Position numbers and translations under genes: made by a program. The notes under the pieces are model-generated. The model was given only the letters and a program-made list of their open reading frames with translations. It was not told the origin of the DNA and did no database searches. 64,000 nt of DNA from Paguma larvata (Eukaryota; Chordata; Mammalia; Carnivora; Viverridae): positions 36,382,211-36,446,210 of the forward strand of contig CM057826.1 of NCBI GenBank assembly GCA_030068075.1. The letters run 5' to 3'. Below are positions 12,062 to 23,830 of this stretch, in pieces (the first letter of the stretch is position 1; each line of letters begins with the position of its first letter).

Positions 12062-13648
12062 GAATTGAAAAGTACATTAAAATAATGATTCACTATGATT
12101 AAGTGGAATTTATTCCTGGGCTGCAAGTGTGGTTTGATATTCACAAATCAATCAATGGGATACATCACATTAATAAAAGAAAGGATAAGAACCATATGAT
12201 CTTCTCAGTAGATGCAGAAAAACATTTGACAAAGTATAGCATCCATCTTGATAAAAATCCTCAACAGAGTAGGGATACAGGGAACACAACTCAACACCAC
12301 AAACATCATATATGAAAGACCCAGAGCTAATATCATCCTTAATGGGAAAAAACAGAGCTTTTCCCCTGCGGTCAAGAACAAGACAGGCATGTCCACCTCA
12401 CCCTAATATAGATTTGGAAGTACTAGCCTCAGCAATCAGACAACAAAAAGAAATAAAAGATATCTAAATCAGCAAGTAAGAAGTAAAACTTTCACTATTC
12501 GTAGACCACATGACACTCCATGTAGAAAACCCAAAGGACTACACCAAAAAGTTGCTAGAACTGACACAGAAATCAATAAAGTCTCAAGACACAAAATCAA
12601 TGTACAAAAATCTGTTGCATTTCTATACGCCAATAATGAAGCAGCAGAATGAGTAGTCAAGGAATTGCACCATTTACAATCACACCAAAAACCATAAAAT
12701 ACCTAGGAATAAACCTAACTAAAGAGGTAAAAGATCTGTACTCTGAAAACAATAGAAGACTTATGAAAGAAACTGAAGATCATATAAAGAAATGGAAAAT
12801 ATTCCACGCTCATGGATTAGAAGAAGAAATATTGTTAAAATGGCTAAACTACCCAAAGTGATCTAAACTTTTAATGCAATCCCTATCAAAAGAATGCCAG
12901 CATTTTTCACAGAGCTATAACAAACAATCCCAAAATTTGCACAGAAGCATAAAAGATGTAGAGTAGCCAAAGCAATCTTAAAAAAGAAAAGCAATTTCTT
13001 TTTCATCACAATTCTGGACCTCAAGTTATATAACAAAGTTGTAGTCCTCAAGACAGTATGGTAGTGGTACAAAAGCAGATCAATGGAATAGAATAGAAAA
13101 TATAGAAAAAAAACCCCAAAATTATATGGTCAACTATCCTTAAAAAACAGGAAAGAATATCCAATGAATAAAAGATTGTCACTTCTGTCTCTTCAACAAG
13201 CATGTTGGCAAAACTGGACAGCAACGTGTAGAACAATGAAACTGGACCACTTTCTTACACCATACACAAAAATAAATTCAAAATGGATGAGAGACCTAAA
13301 TGTGAGACAGGAAATCATCAAAATCCTAGAGGAGAACACAGGCAGCAACCTCTTTGACCTTGGCTGGAGTAACTTATTGACATGTTTTTGGAGGCAAGGG
13401 AAACAAAAGCAAAAATGAGCTATTGAGACCTTATCAAGATCAAAAGCTTCTGCACAGCAAAAGAAATAATCGAAAAACAAAAAGGCAGCCTACAGAATGG
13501 GAGAAGATATTTGCAAATGACACGTCTGCTAAAGGGTTAGTATCCTAATTGATAAAAACTTATTAAACTCAAAACCCAAGAAACAAATAGTCCACATAAA
13601 AATGGACAGGAGACATAAATAGACATTTTTTCTAAAGAAGACACACAA

Positions 13649-13772
13649 GGGCCGCCTGGATGGCTCAGCTGGTTAAGCACCTAACTCTTGATCTCAACTC
13701 AGGTCTTGATCTCAGGGTGGTGAGTTCAAGTCCAGTGTTGGGCCTCCATGCTGGACATAGATCCTACTTAAA
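13649..13772 (+). mobile_element. Short tRNA-SINE inserted in the L1
   Basis: It starts 'ggccgcctggatggctcagc', keeps A- and B-box-like segments ('gtgagttcaagtcc'), and ends 'tccatgctggacatagatcc' plus an A-rich tail. It lacks the long CT-rich body of the other copies, so it resembles a short carnivore SINE variant or a 3'-shortened copy. L1 ORF2 sequence resumes at about 13775. It is therefore younger than the L1. Confidence 0.88.
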
Positions 13773-14203
13773 AACAAACATACAGATGGCTAACAGACAC
13801 ATGCAAAGATGTTTAACATCACTCATCATCATGCAAATACAAATCAAAACTACAATAAGATACCATCTCGCACCTGTCAGAATGGCTAAAATTTACAACA
13901 CAGGAAACAACAGATGTTGGCAAGAATGTGGAGAAAGGGGGACCCTCTTACACTGTTGGTGGGAACGCAAACTGGTGTAGCCACTCTGGACAACAGTACG
14001 GAGGTTCCTCAAAAAGTTAAAAATAGAACTACTTTATACCCAGCAATTGCACTACTAAGTATTTACCTAATGGATACAAAAATACTGATTCAAAGGGGCA
14101 TATGAACCTCAATGTTTATAGAAGCATTATCAACAATAGCCAAAGTATGGAAAGACCCCAAATGTCCATCAGCTGCTAAATGGATAAGGAAAAGAAGATA
14201 TGG

Positions 14204-14271
14204 GGTGTGTGCGTGTGTGTGCGTGCACGTGTGCATTTGTGTGTGCATATGTGTGTGTGTGTGTGTGTGTG
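14204..14271 (+). repeat. GT microsatellite inside L1 ORF2
   Basis: An imperfect (GT)n with GC, AC and AT interruptions, with a pure (GT) block at about 14251-14270. It sits at the point of ORF2 just before 'gatggaatatcactcagcc', where carnivore L1 copies commonly carry a TA/TG expansion. Confidence 0.93.
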
Positions 14272-14715
14272 ATGGAATATCACTCAGCCATCAAAAGAAT
14301 GAAATTTCGCCATTTTTAACGATGTGGATGGAGCTAGAGTATATTATGCTAATTAAGAACAATCAGTCAGAGAAAGACAAATACCATATGATTTCACTCA
14401 TATGTGGAATTTAAAAAACAAAACAGACATAGGAGAAGGAAGGAAAAATAAGAGACTATTAACTATAGATAACAAACTGAGGGTTGGTGGAGGGGGTGAT
14501 GGGAAATGGGCTACATGAACACTGGGTGTTATATGTAAGTCATGAATCACTAAATTCTACTTCTGAAATCAATATTACACTATATGTTAACTAACTAGAA
14601 TTTAAATAAAAACAATAATGAATAATATTTCAAAATAATAAATGAATCAATTATGAAATAATGAAATAAATGAAACAATAATGAAAGACAATAAATGAAA
14701 TAAAAGAATTGGGAT

Positions 14716-16397
14716 AGGATCTGAGATAGAAAAAGTTATTTTAGATAAGTGACCAAGAGGGTGACATCTGTCTGGAGATATGCATAATTCATTCCATCTT
14801 TTGTGAAAGAATCTATCTAAGATGAAGATCTAAAACTCAAGTATCTCAGGGGCCAAGCCTGTGACATAGATGAGTGTATCACTGGGTGTTAGCAAGGAGT
14901 GAGGACTGTTGAAAACTGGAGAGAATGTGGTCTGCTCTGCAGCTTCATGTATTTGTGGCCATCTTCTAGTATTTCATAAAGAAGCCAGGAAACCAGGTTA
15001 GTATATTAAATCTGTCCATTTTCAAATGCCACTTCAAATATTTTAACCTCCCGTGAGCTCCCAAAGTGTATGTAGTCTGCATGTAACCTCTGGGTGGCCA
15101 GCTTACTGCCTCAGTCATTAGCTCATTAAATTATTTGATGTCTATCCAACTATAATTCCTGTAGGGGAAAAAATCTTCCTCCAATAAGGGATTGGTATAT
15201 GTTTATTTTGATCTCATTGAGGTTGAAATATACCAACAACTGAATATGTATTTATTGAATGAATGCTAAGAATTCCCTGTGAAAGTAAAATCACACCTTC
15301 CTCTTTATACTCTTGTAATATATCAGGCTATTATAGTTGATTATTATAATGGGTCTATAGATATTCTCATTCATAAACCATTCTGAAACTAGCTCCAAGT
15401 TTGATTATAAAAAACTAGGAGAAATTATATTTGCTACTGCAGTAAATTGATAGTTGGAAGTTCTCAACTTCACAGGATCGGTAATTGCTATTTCTATCAA
15501 ATTTTAGTGATGATTCAATGTTTTAAGATCAGCAATTTTTAGTTTGTCTACTTTTTCCTTTTTATACGAAGGAACCAGTCAGTGCATATATTTTCCACCA
15601 GAAGTTAGTCATTTCATTTGGCAGAGTGCAGTAATGCAGAGGCCCTCAAGTAGACCCAATTCAAGTCAAGATACCTTGCTGCAATAGAACAAAATGTTCT
15701 CTAGGGCCTGCAGTGCTCCTCCAGGCCTGTGTTCAAGAGCTTCTTTGAGTTGATTTTAGATTATTTTGAATTAAGTTTTCAAATTTGTATTTATCAGCAA
15801 TACATTATTTAACTACTTGGGTGTAATGAATGTAATCCATTATAAAATGCTTTTGCTTTTGTTTGTTTGTTTTTGTTTTGTTTTTTTTTAGTTGCTGTTT
15901 GTTTAGTATTTTAAAGGGAGAGAGTTCATGCAATAATTATCAGGGTTAAATTTTCTGTGGAAGTATAAGTCGGAGGGAATGGCTTAAATGTCAGGTTTTT
16001 TATTTGTATTTGTAATGTGTGATTTTAATATCTGGATTCAGCTGGTTCACCTTTCAGATACCTGCACACCAAATAGACTGATATCACATACGATGATTGA
16101 TTAGGCACCACAAACACCTGTATCACCATGTAAAAACAGGCGCTGGCACAAGCAAAACCTACCAGTAGCCTCAAACAGATCTTTAAGCACTGGTTAGAAG
16201 TGCTTGTTCTTGAAGTGGAATACCTTATTGATTTTCTGTGAGGTAGAGAGAGGCTGAATCCGGCCTTGAAGAGCTCGTTGACTGTTTGGGAAGCTCACCG
16301 TCCCAGTCAGAGAGAACACTGGAGAAATAGTTCCATCTTTGCAACCTCACTGGGATACTTTGTGGGACATGTGGATTGTGACAACCAAGATCAGAGG
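14716..16397. other. No recognised feature
   Basis: Unique AT-rich DNA. A T-rich, GTTT-type stretch lies at about 15857-15890. A phrase near 15239-15267 ('tgaatatgtatttattgaatg') could be the end of an old L2/MIR element but is too short to call. Confidence 0.5.
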
Positions 16398-16550
16398 ATG
16401 CTGCTGCTACTTGTGCTCTTGGCTGCTGTTTGTGCCTTTGCTATAAAGCCAAGTTTATGCAGAAGCAGTGGATATCCACCACCCAGTATTCCTCTTCTAC
16501 AGGCTCTACCATCAGCCAGCCACGCTGCTTTATATTTGTGGATATTGTGA
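16398..16550 (+). other. Short frame with a signal-peptide-like start, unidentified
   Basis: A 50-codon frame starts at ATG 16398 with a Leu/Val/Ala-rich stretch (MLLLLVLLAAVCAFA) that looks like a secretory signal, then a Cys/Ser/Pro-rich part, and stops at 16548. The same frame is open upstream to an ATG at 16266. About 60 bases after the stop, a strong splice-donor-like site reads AAAG|GTAAGTAAG near 16609. No family is recognised, and the stop before the donor argues against a coding first exon. Chance, a decayed gene or a non-coding exon are all possible. Confidence 0.15.
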
Positions 16551-17744
16551 GATGTTCATCGGTATGTGTAGGTTGTGACAGAACAGCTCCGGTGATGAAT
16601 TAACCAAAGGTAAGTAAGAAATGTCTATATAAGAAGGGTGGGCTGAAAACCATGGTGAAAGTTGGGTGAACATGGGGAATGTGTTGCCCAGAGATAGTTT
16701 TAGTGCTTTAGACTAACTGGTCAGTGAATGAGAATGACAGAAAGTGGAATGAAACAATGGTAGAGGAGTTATCACTACCCAGTCTTAAGGTTTATGGGCA
16801 GCATGAGGCTTTCTCATGGCCAAAGCTTTGTTTATCTGAGTTTTGCTGCAAAATAAGAGAATTTGGGTGGGGGTATTTATTAGAGAACCATTTCTATCAT
16901 TCCATTAAGTAATGTTCAATATCTAAGAATAATATTTATTTGCCTTACTGACTGATAGCAAGACATATTAGCCAGAAAAAAAAATAGGATGAAGGAAAAA
17001 TGGGAGTGAGTTGTTCTCATGGCAAAAAGGAATCTCAGATTAAGGAGTACATCGAAGCAAATAATTGTTATTCTTGCCTTTCAAAATCTGGTTAGGTTAG
17101 TTTCAAGCCACAAGTATTTCCTTAGACATGGTTAACTAAGTGAAATATAAATATAAGGTGTATTTCTTAATTTTTTATATTAAAATATGTTCATTTTCGA
17201 GAACATATATAGCACTAAGTTCTTTTCATTGACATAAGTCAATACCCTAGTTACAGAAAGGTTTATTAAGAAATGCAAAACTTCCAAAACTAAACTATAA
17301 CTGTGTATCATAAGTAAACATGACAGATTATTTAACAGTTATAAAATTTATTTTCTGGAAAAAGACTTTTGTTTGTGGTTTAAGGGAAATGAATGTCTTT
17401 CCTCCTTTTGTCTAAGAGCAATTGAGAGTTTCTATGAAATGAAAATTCTAAAGCCCGCTTGTCTAGCTGTTTGTGAATAGAAAATGCTATGAAATGTGCA
17501 AAATACCTCCAAAGGCTCTAGAAAATCTATGTGATCAATAAATGTCTATTTCTCTACCTTATCTCCACTATGGCCCCATTCATCCACCTTACTATTCCAA
17601 TCAGCCTCTTATTTGGACCATTTGTGGTTTGTCTTTACAGGACATATTACTCGGTGAGTTTCAAAGATCCTTAGTTATTTTCTATCTTTAAATGTCCTCA
17701 AGTGTTTCTTCTCAAGCAAAGTTATAAAGTTGCATTTATTTTAA
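16551..17744. other. No recognised feature
   Basis: Unique AT-rich DNA; nothing beyond the donor-like site near 16609 described with the preceding frame. Confidence 0.45.
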
Positions 17745-17917
17745 ATCAAGAAATATTCCTGGAGCACCTGGGTGGCTTACTCAGTTAAGCATCTGACTCT
17801 TGATTTCAGCTCAGGTCACGATCTCTCCATTTGTGAGATCAAGCCCTACGGTGGGCTCCTGCTTGAGATTCTTTCTCTCTGCCTTTCCCCAGAAATATTT
17901 TAAAAAAAATATTCTTA
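17745..17917 (+). mobile_element. tRNA-SINE, short form
   Basis: The body runs from 17761 ('ggagcacctgggtggcttac') to about 17905, with a short CT-rich part. Its middle ('gacagctcagagcctgg') is missing. A probable imperfect duplication is 'agaaatattcct' just before it and 'aaaaatattctt' after it. It lies head to tail against an opposite-strand SINE 35 bases on. Confidence 0.85.
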
Positions 17918-17940
17918 TCAAAGTTCTATATCCCAAATTA

Positions 17941-18167
17941 CCCTGGGCCTTTTTTTCAAAGTTTATTTGTTTATTTCGAGAGAGACAGAGAGAGACCACA
18001 AGCGGGCAATCGGCAGAGAGAGGGGGAGACAGAGGATCCAAAGAAGGCTTCTGTGCTGACAGCACAGAGCCTGAAGTGGGGCTTGAACTAATGAACCAGG
18101 AAATCATGACCTAAGCCAAAGTCAGATGCTTAACTTACTGAGCCACCCAGGGCCCCTCCCCTGGGCC
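17941..18167 (-). mobile_element. tRNA-SINE, antisense
   Basis: Seen on the plus strand as an inverted SINE: T-rich start, 'gagagagacagagagag', 'ctgacagcacagagcctg', then 'gagccacccagggcccc' at the head end. It is flanked by the 9-base duplication 'ccctgggcc' at 17941-17949 and 18159-18167. Confidence 0.92.
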
Positions 18168-18394
18168 ATTCGAACCACAGCAGATCACACATAGTTCTCC
18201 AAATAATCACATGAACTTTGCAAATATTGTGCTTCTGATCGTTCTCCCGAATACCATTAACTTCTTTATTGTCTTAGTATCCAAAGCTTGTCAAAATAAC
18301 TTATTTTTTTCATTTATAGTATATTGAAGTCATTTATATTCTCTGACAAATAATCTGTTTTGGCATAAGTATCACATATCCTTCAAATTTGCAT

Positions 18395-18470
18395 TTCTAG
18401 TATTAAACACTGAGCGAGCCTGCCTCGTAACAGGTATGCAATAAATTGTTGAGTAAATGTAAATTAAACT
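18395..18470 (+). repeat. Old L2/MIR-type 3' tail
   Basis: The phrase 'ggtatgcaataaattgttg' followed by 'agtaaatg' follows the shared 3' tail of L2/MIR elements. It is short and diverged. Confidence 0.4.
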
Positions 18471-18799
18471 ATTTATTGTCTTCCAAATAGAAACATCAGG
18501 CAATGAAATCATGTCCCAACAAGGCACGTTTCAACCCTTGATTAATATCAAGGTAATGAATGAAGGATGGAATTTAGGCACTCAACACTCACCAAGAGTA
18601 TAACACCAGGATGGTGTGTAATATCCAAGGTACTAAATTCAACTACTCCTTTCTCTTCCCAACCAGGAAACATACCAGAATGCAAGTGAGTACTATGGTA
18701 GTATTTAGACAACCACGAATTTATTACAAAAAAAAGAAGAAGAAAATCATTTACAAATTTCTCCGATTCCTTCAGAAGCATGCTCCTAAAAGGAAATGA

Positions 18800-19439
18800 T
18801 TATGAAGGAAATTTTCTCTGTAATGGTTAAATTCACTACTCCTTTTAACAAGGGAATACTTTATTAAAACACAAGTCAGAGTATATTTCAGAGAAATTAT
18901 TAGCCTTTTGACATTGCCAGCAATGCAATGCTATATTTTATATTTGGAAACGAACAATGAATACTGAACTATCCAGAAAGTTCTGCAGCAGAGGTATACC
19001 TTGGTAAACACCTTATAAGCATTTGTAATTGCTAGGTACCAATTATAATTACCTCTTGCCTTGGTCCTGAAGTTCAACCTATCTGTATTTTCAATTAAAC
19101 GTCTGATGTTCTAGTTTTTGTCTGGCATGCCATCTGCCAGAAGATTCTCACCACTTACTGAGAAAATAAGACATTGCTTGATGAGACAGGGGTCTAGCTT
19201 TCACCCATATGGGAAGGAGAATAGAGGAGCAATTACCTCCTTCAAATTAGGAAAATATTTTGGCAGTTTGAGATAATCTCAGTGATCAAGTGTATACTTC
19301 CATAATATATGTTGCCTCTGCGTGCTTTACATCCTCCCCACCACCCCCACCATCCTGGAAGGAGACAGTAAAGCAGAATATATGATTTGCTGTAATTTAT
19401 CGCCTATCCCTACTACTAAGTTTAATTCATTTCTATGGT
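18800..19439. other. Repeat-free, possible conserved block
   Basis: No transposon signature. Motifs such as 'accaattataattacc' near 19040 are of the homeodomain type. Conservation is not demonstrable here. Bases 18471-18799 likewise show nothing recognised. Confidence 0.25.
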
Positions 19440-19805
19440 ATTAGTTAGGATAGATTGAGTTATACCAAGCTATCAAACAAATCCCTCTTCTCAATGGCCT
19501 TGGACAATAAAGGTTTATTCCATGACCATGACCACGCTGCATATATGTTGTGGTAAACTAGGGACTTCCTTCCACTTTGACTTCAATGAGGCTGAGGCTG
19601 ACAGGGAAGCCATAATCTGGAAACTCTCATGTAGGCAATTCTGTATTTCTGCTCAAGAGTGACATATGTCACTTCCACACACACTGCTGTGTTAAAGTGA
19701 GATGCACCCACATATAGCATCAAGGGAACAGGAAAGCACGATCCCCTCTTCTAGACAGCAGTTGAGAAGAGCTGAATGTTACTGGGTAGTAGTAGCACCA
19801 CTATA
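19440..19805 (+). repeat. Ancient mammalian interspersed repeat, unnamed
   Basis: Colinear phrases match a dispersed ancient repeat: 'ttagttaggatagattgag', 'acaataaaggtttattcc', 'gaggctgaggctgacaggga', and 'gtgacatatgtcacttcc' near 19661. Class and name are uncertain; it behaves like an LTR or MER-type fossil. Confidence 0.6.
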
Positions 19806-21007
19806 TTAGTATTTCTGAGACCAAGTGTTAAATCAAAAATAATTACTTAAAATAAAATAATGGACTTCTTAAAAAACACAAAGGTGTAAAGAAGACTAAA
19901 GATTGCAGTTAGCCTATGCTGTGGTTGCTAGGAAAAATGGTATAAAATCCTGGCATTAGTAACCATATTACATTTTGCTAAAAAATTTTGAAGCAAAAAT
20001 ATAGTATTAGAGCACAGCATAATATATCTGTAAATCTCTCCAAGTTGAGGTGTTCTGATTACTTTTGTCTTTCCTCATAAAATAGGAATACTTTTTTTTC
20101 GAACTTCTGACTGGGAAATACTTTTTTTTTAAATTTTGTACAAAGCTTTTTAAAACATAAACTCTAAATTCCAAAATGAGTGGAACAGATATAGTGGAAA
20201 GTCAGACGTAATTCACAAAATCATTTAAATTTTGTCTGAAAACTATTGCAAGAGTAATGATATTTCACAGATTCTCATTTGCTCTCTTGAAAGTGTTACA
20301 AATAGATCTTTGGCAAATAGGAGTTTCTAATATACAGCAAAGAGTAATTTGAGGAGGTGGATGGAGATGTTATGTTCATATAGCTATACCTCTATTACAA
20401 ATAACAAGAAAAAAATGTAAACCCCAAGAATGCCTGATTTAGTTAGATGAGCAAGGTACGGTCACTAAAATTGAGTCCACTAACTGAAAGAAATTCCAAC
20501 GTGTATAAGGGGAACTTTGCTATTTTGTTGGGGTTTTGAACTTTTAGAGACAGAACCTTGGTGCAAATTTAGGCACCAGGCACCTCCCCCACCTGAACTG
20601 GGACCCTGTCTTGACATTTATTCTGAGGAAAGATTGCCACCTACTGGATTGCCAACTCCACTCCTCAGGTCTTATGGTGTGTGTAAATATGGTTCCTTTT
20701 GAAATTATATACCTGAAAAATAAAGCTCCAGTTTGTCTACTAAACCTTCCCACATGTATTTCAACAGAAGCTCCTAGATAGGAAATTCTTTTTGCCTTCC
20801 TCCAGAGAGAGCTAATCATAAGCTGCTTCAACACTTGGCTGCATCAACTCCTCGTTGATGTTCTAGTATGATAGAGAAAATTCTGGTTTTCTGAATGTCA
20901 ATAAACCTCAATCGAATCCAACTCTCATATTGGATTTGTTATAGATAACTACCCTTTAAAATTATTTAAAAATGTATCTGGGTGCTTGAAGCAGTTCTAA
21001 TCTTTAT
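19806..21007. other. No firmly recognised feature
   Basis: Unique DNA. Around 20500-20735 the layout (GC-richer stretch, then 'gaaaaataaagctccagt' with a polyadenylation-like AATAAA) is reminiscent of an old LTR end, but I see no clear borders. Overlapping frames at 20517-20834 occur on both strands and show no domain. Confidence 0.35.
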
Positions 21008-21226
21008 AAAATTTTCAGTTTTTCAGGTTTAGTTATTTATTTTGAGAAAGAGAGAGCAAGTGGAGGAGAGGGACAGAGAGAGAAGGAGAGAGAATCCCAA
21101 ACAGACTCTGTGCCATCAGCAAGGACATGGGGCTCAATCCCAGAAATGGCGAGATCATGACCTGAGCCAAAATCAAGAGTAGGATGCTTGGTTGACTGAG
21201 CTGTCCAGGCACCACTAAAATTTTCA
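21008..21226 (-). mobile_element. tRNA-SINE, antisense, diverged
   Basis: The inverted SINE body is 21018-21216: 'agttatttattttgagaaag', a GA-rich part, 'gagatcatgacctgagcc', and a mutated head 'gagctgtccaggcacc'. The duplication 'aaaattttca' is found at 21008-21017 and 21217-21226. Confidence 0.9.
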
Positions 21227-21784
21227 TTTTTAAACAATTCAGTGGACCACATATGAGGAGTACGTGGATGAAAATAATAACAATGCAACTTAGAATGTAT
21301 TCCTAGGAACAGCAAAACTGTTGGTGATTTCTCTAGACAAATGGCACACACCTGAGATTAAGCACCTCTATTGCATTGTCACTGTGTGGCCTTTGGAACA
21401 TAAGCAAGAGATTCCAGCTCTCTGTTTTGAGTATTGGTGAGAGAAGGGTAGACTTGCAACACTGCTGTCAATTTTAAAGGTAAAAGTGTTTTAAATATTA
21501 GTGAGTTACTATAATTCGTGGTATTTTAGTAGATCAGTAGAAGAAAAGACAAAAAGAAGATTTAAATGCACCAAGACTTTACTTCCTCCAAACGAAGGAG
21601 TAAATCTAGAAAAAGAGACTTTAATGAAAGACAAGGAAAAATGGAATCCACGTAAGGGATTAAGGAGAATTATTAGGAATGAAAATAAAAAAGTTGAGAT
21701 GGCAGAAAAAAATAGTAGAGAGGTGTCTATGCAGGAGACAGTGTGAGACAGAAATAACAAAAAAGCAAAATCAAAACTTTGGGC
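21227..21784. other. No recognised feature
   Basis: Unique DNA. The Lys/Glu-rich frame at 21501-21746 and the opposing frame at 21509-21760 are both products of an A/G-rich stretch. Confidence 0.45.
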
Positions 21785-21945
21785 TTAACTAGACCTGGGA
21801 TTATTAGCAGCATGATTTGGGGCAGGTTCTCTAACTTTGCCAAGGACCAGTTTCAACTCCTACAAACCAGGAATAACAATTTCCCCATAAATTGCTAATG
21901 AAATCAGATAATGCTTATAAATTGTGTAAGGACCTACAATAATAT
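21785..21945 (+). repeat. MIR (ancient tRNA-SINE)
   Basis: Follows the MIR layout: 'actagacctgggatta', a degenerate 'ggggcaggttctctaacttt' for the 'aagtcacttaacctct' core, then 'ggaataacaatttcccc', and 'gaaatcagataatgcttata'. Confidence 0.75.
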
Positions 21946-22634
21946 TTTCTCATTTCACTGTTACTTTGAAGAGGTTAAAAGAAAAACTGCCAGATCATGA
22001 AGACCTTTGGCTATGGTAGACACACAGACGTGCAAAAAGAGAGAGACAATAAAAAATAACTCCAGTAAGGGGAAAAATAGTTTAGGAAAAGGGAGCTGAA
22101 ATAAAAAGAAGTGGTAATGGCAGCAGGAAAAACAGACTTTGATGAGAAAATTTTTGCCATAAGAATGGTACTGAGCCAATATGATGTCCACATTTTCAAA
22201 GTAAAGTAAAATGTATAGGGAAACATTTGTGTTGGTCGTATGGCACCAAAGAACCACGTTAGCTCTCCCGAAGACTTCTCACCTGTATGAATGCCATGTT
22301 TAGTTTTTAATCTGTAAATTCCCTTCACCTATCTTTGAGCTTCATTTCCATTTTTCATTGAATTGTCTCCTCTAAGTTCCAAGAAGACAGACTTTTTGTC
22401 GTAGACAACTTTATGCTAGAACAGAAATGTGAACAAATTCATATTTGTACAGCCTGAAAGTAAAGAAGTATATTCTCCATCATAGTTCGTGGGCATGGAG
22501 CCTGGCAAAATTGGCATTTCATCTTACATTGTACATAGGAGATAGAGTGGAAGTGAGTTATGAAGCCTTAGAATAACAACTAATTTGAATTTTAGTTTTT
22601 TTCCATTATAATTAATGGCATGAAATACTCAGGA

Positions 22635-22637
<3 letters not shown>
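21946..22637. other. No recognised feature
   Basis: Unique DNA. Overlapping minus-strand frames at 21961-22257 and 22011-22328 are T-rich translations without any domain. Confidence 0.45.

Positions 22638-22676
<39 letters not shown>
22638..22676 (+). repeat. (CA)n microsatellite, about 19 units
   Basis: An uninterrupted CA run between 'ggattt' and 'taaatatc'. Pure runs of this length are usually length-variable between individuals. Confidence 0.98.
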
Positions 22677-22680
<4 letters not shown>

Positions 22681-22779
22681 TATCAGATTTAAAGGTAGAA
22701 ATAATCTCTCTGTTTACTAATAAGGACCATTGTGTTCATAAATGCAAATGTTAAAAAGCACATAAACCCTCAAAGCAGC

Positions 22780-23504
22780 TGTGTGAGTTTTTTTAGTTTT
22801 TTTTTTCTCTTGAATTTTAGATTTATAAAAACCATGTCTCAGCTGTTACCTTTCAACAATTTTACTCTGAGGCAATAAATAATTCAATGTGCTAATTTGA
22901 CAGATGACTCTCCAGGAGCCTCCTACCATTACTAGCATCATTAGGCCATAATATGCGTGACGAGGATGGGCCATTCAGCAAATGTCCTTCACTTGTTTAC
23001 CCCTAAAGAGCTGTACTCTGCACAATTAACTAATGAAGCATTATGGGCTTTTTTTTTCTTCCCTCTTATTTCAATATATCAATGCAGAGAGTCTGAGGGA
23101 AAATATATTCTGTTTCCTTTTACTAAATAAGTATTTATGGGATGGTTAAGACTCCACGGTAGCTTCTAAATGAATAAGGAGAAACTAATAAGATGGTCAA
23201 AATGGATTATTATTATTATTATTACTTCCTCTTTCTTCCATGGTTTGTGAGGAAAATGTAAAAGCAATTTTGTGTTGAAATACCAAAAAAAAAAAAAACT
23301 GGAAAGAAAAACAGTGTGCAAATCATCTGGTTAATATTTGCTGGTTATCAGGAACTTAAACGCTGTCTCCATCAAGTTTAGAGATTTCATCCTTACCTAA
23401 AAACTTGATTACACGTAAATTTTATCAAACTTTTATTTGAATTTAAAATTTAATTTCAGTTTTAAAATTACTAAAATATACTGTGATATTGTAATTGTGT
23501 ATAT
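22780..23504. other. Repeat-free block, candidate conserved non-coding DNA
   Basis: No transposon sequence. It contains 'gctaatttgacagatgactc', 'cacaattaactaatgaagc' and similar homeobox/TALE-type motifs around 22880-23040, then a short (ATT)n at 23205-23225 and an A-run near 23285-23299. It is one of the better enhancer-like blocks in the window; function is inference only. Confidence 0.35.
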
Positions 23505-23830
23505 GTGTACATGAGTCTATGTTTACTGTTCAAATCAACAAAGCACATGACCACAGATGCTCAAATGAAGTCACTAAGTCCCTGTCTAAAAAAGTTCCAT
23601 CCCATAGAATTAAACAAAGAAACATCAGCTGGCTTGCCTGTTATGGTTTCACTAAACATTAGATTGCCAAAACATTTGTTGTTGGAAAAAAAGTTGCCTA
23701 ATATGAAAATGATTTTAGGGATCTCTTTCTTGCATTTGGAGAGTATATCTGGGTTCTTAATTAAGAAGTTGGTGCTTTCTTTCACTAGTCCTGCATTGGT
23801 TTGTGGTTTAGAATGCAGAAAATAAAACAT
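23505..23830. other. Overlapping long frames on both strands, unidentified
   Basis: A 106-codon frame runs on plus (23505-23825) and an 89-codon frame on minus (23561-23830), above the usual length for this AT-rich DNA. Neither shows a domain, signal peptide or splice context I recognise. A decayed retrocopy or transposon coding piece is possible. The bases up to about 25290 are otherwise unique, with no recognised feature. Confidence 0.2.

Larger units (their letters stand above)
10397..14414 (+). pseudogene. LINE-1 ORF2 (endonuclease and reverse transcriptase), broken
   Basis: ORF2 encodes an AP-type endonuclease, a reverse transcriptase and a Cys-rich tail, which together carry out target-primed insertion. 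The start is ATG at 10397. The expected end is the TAA at 14412-14414 after 'YHMISLICGI'. Many stops and frameshifts interrupt it, leaving fragments at 10767-11057, 11161-11478, 12103-12315, 12649-12861, 13164-13418 and 13914-14414. At 12498-12509 the catalytic F-x-D-D motif of the polymerase reads F-V-D-H, so a metal-binding aspartate is lost. A SINE at 13649-13772 splits the 3' part. Confidence 0.92.
7941..14715 (+). mobile_element. Near full-length but dead carnivore LINE-1
   Basis: A sense-strand L1 with all parts in order: 5'UTR from about 7950 ('gtggagtcaagatggcagag'), ORF1 region 9465-10317, ORF2 region 10397-14414, 3'UTR to about 14590, then an A-rich, AATAAATGAA-like tail to about 14703. 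A possible degenerate duplication flanks it: 'aagaatctggat' at 7941-7952 and 'aagaattgggat' at 14704-14715 (10 of 12). Internal passengers are a SINE (13649-13772), an A-run (12043-12061) and a GT tract (14204-14271). Both reading frames are broken many times, so the copy cannot move by itself. It is the largest element in the window. Confidence 0.93.

Noticed and set aside
14716..17744. A hidden multi-exon gene
   Set aside because: Only one donor-like site and one short signal-like frame are seen; no series of frames with matching splice sites.
23505..23830. Overlapping 106- and 89-codon frames as genes
   Set aside because: Opposite-strand frames sharing the same bases, no recognised family; kept only as a low-confidence note.
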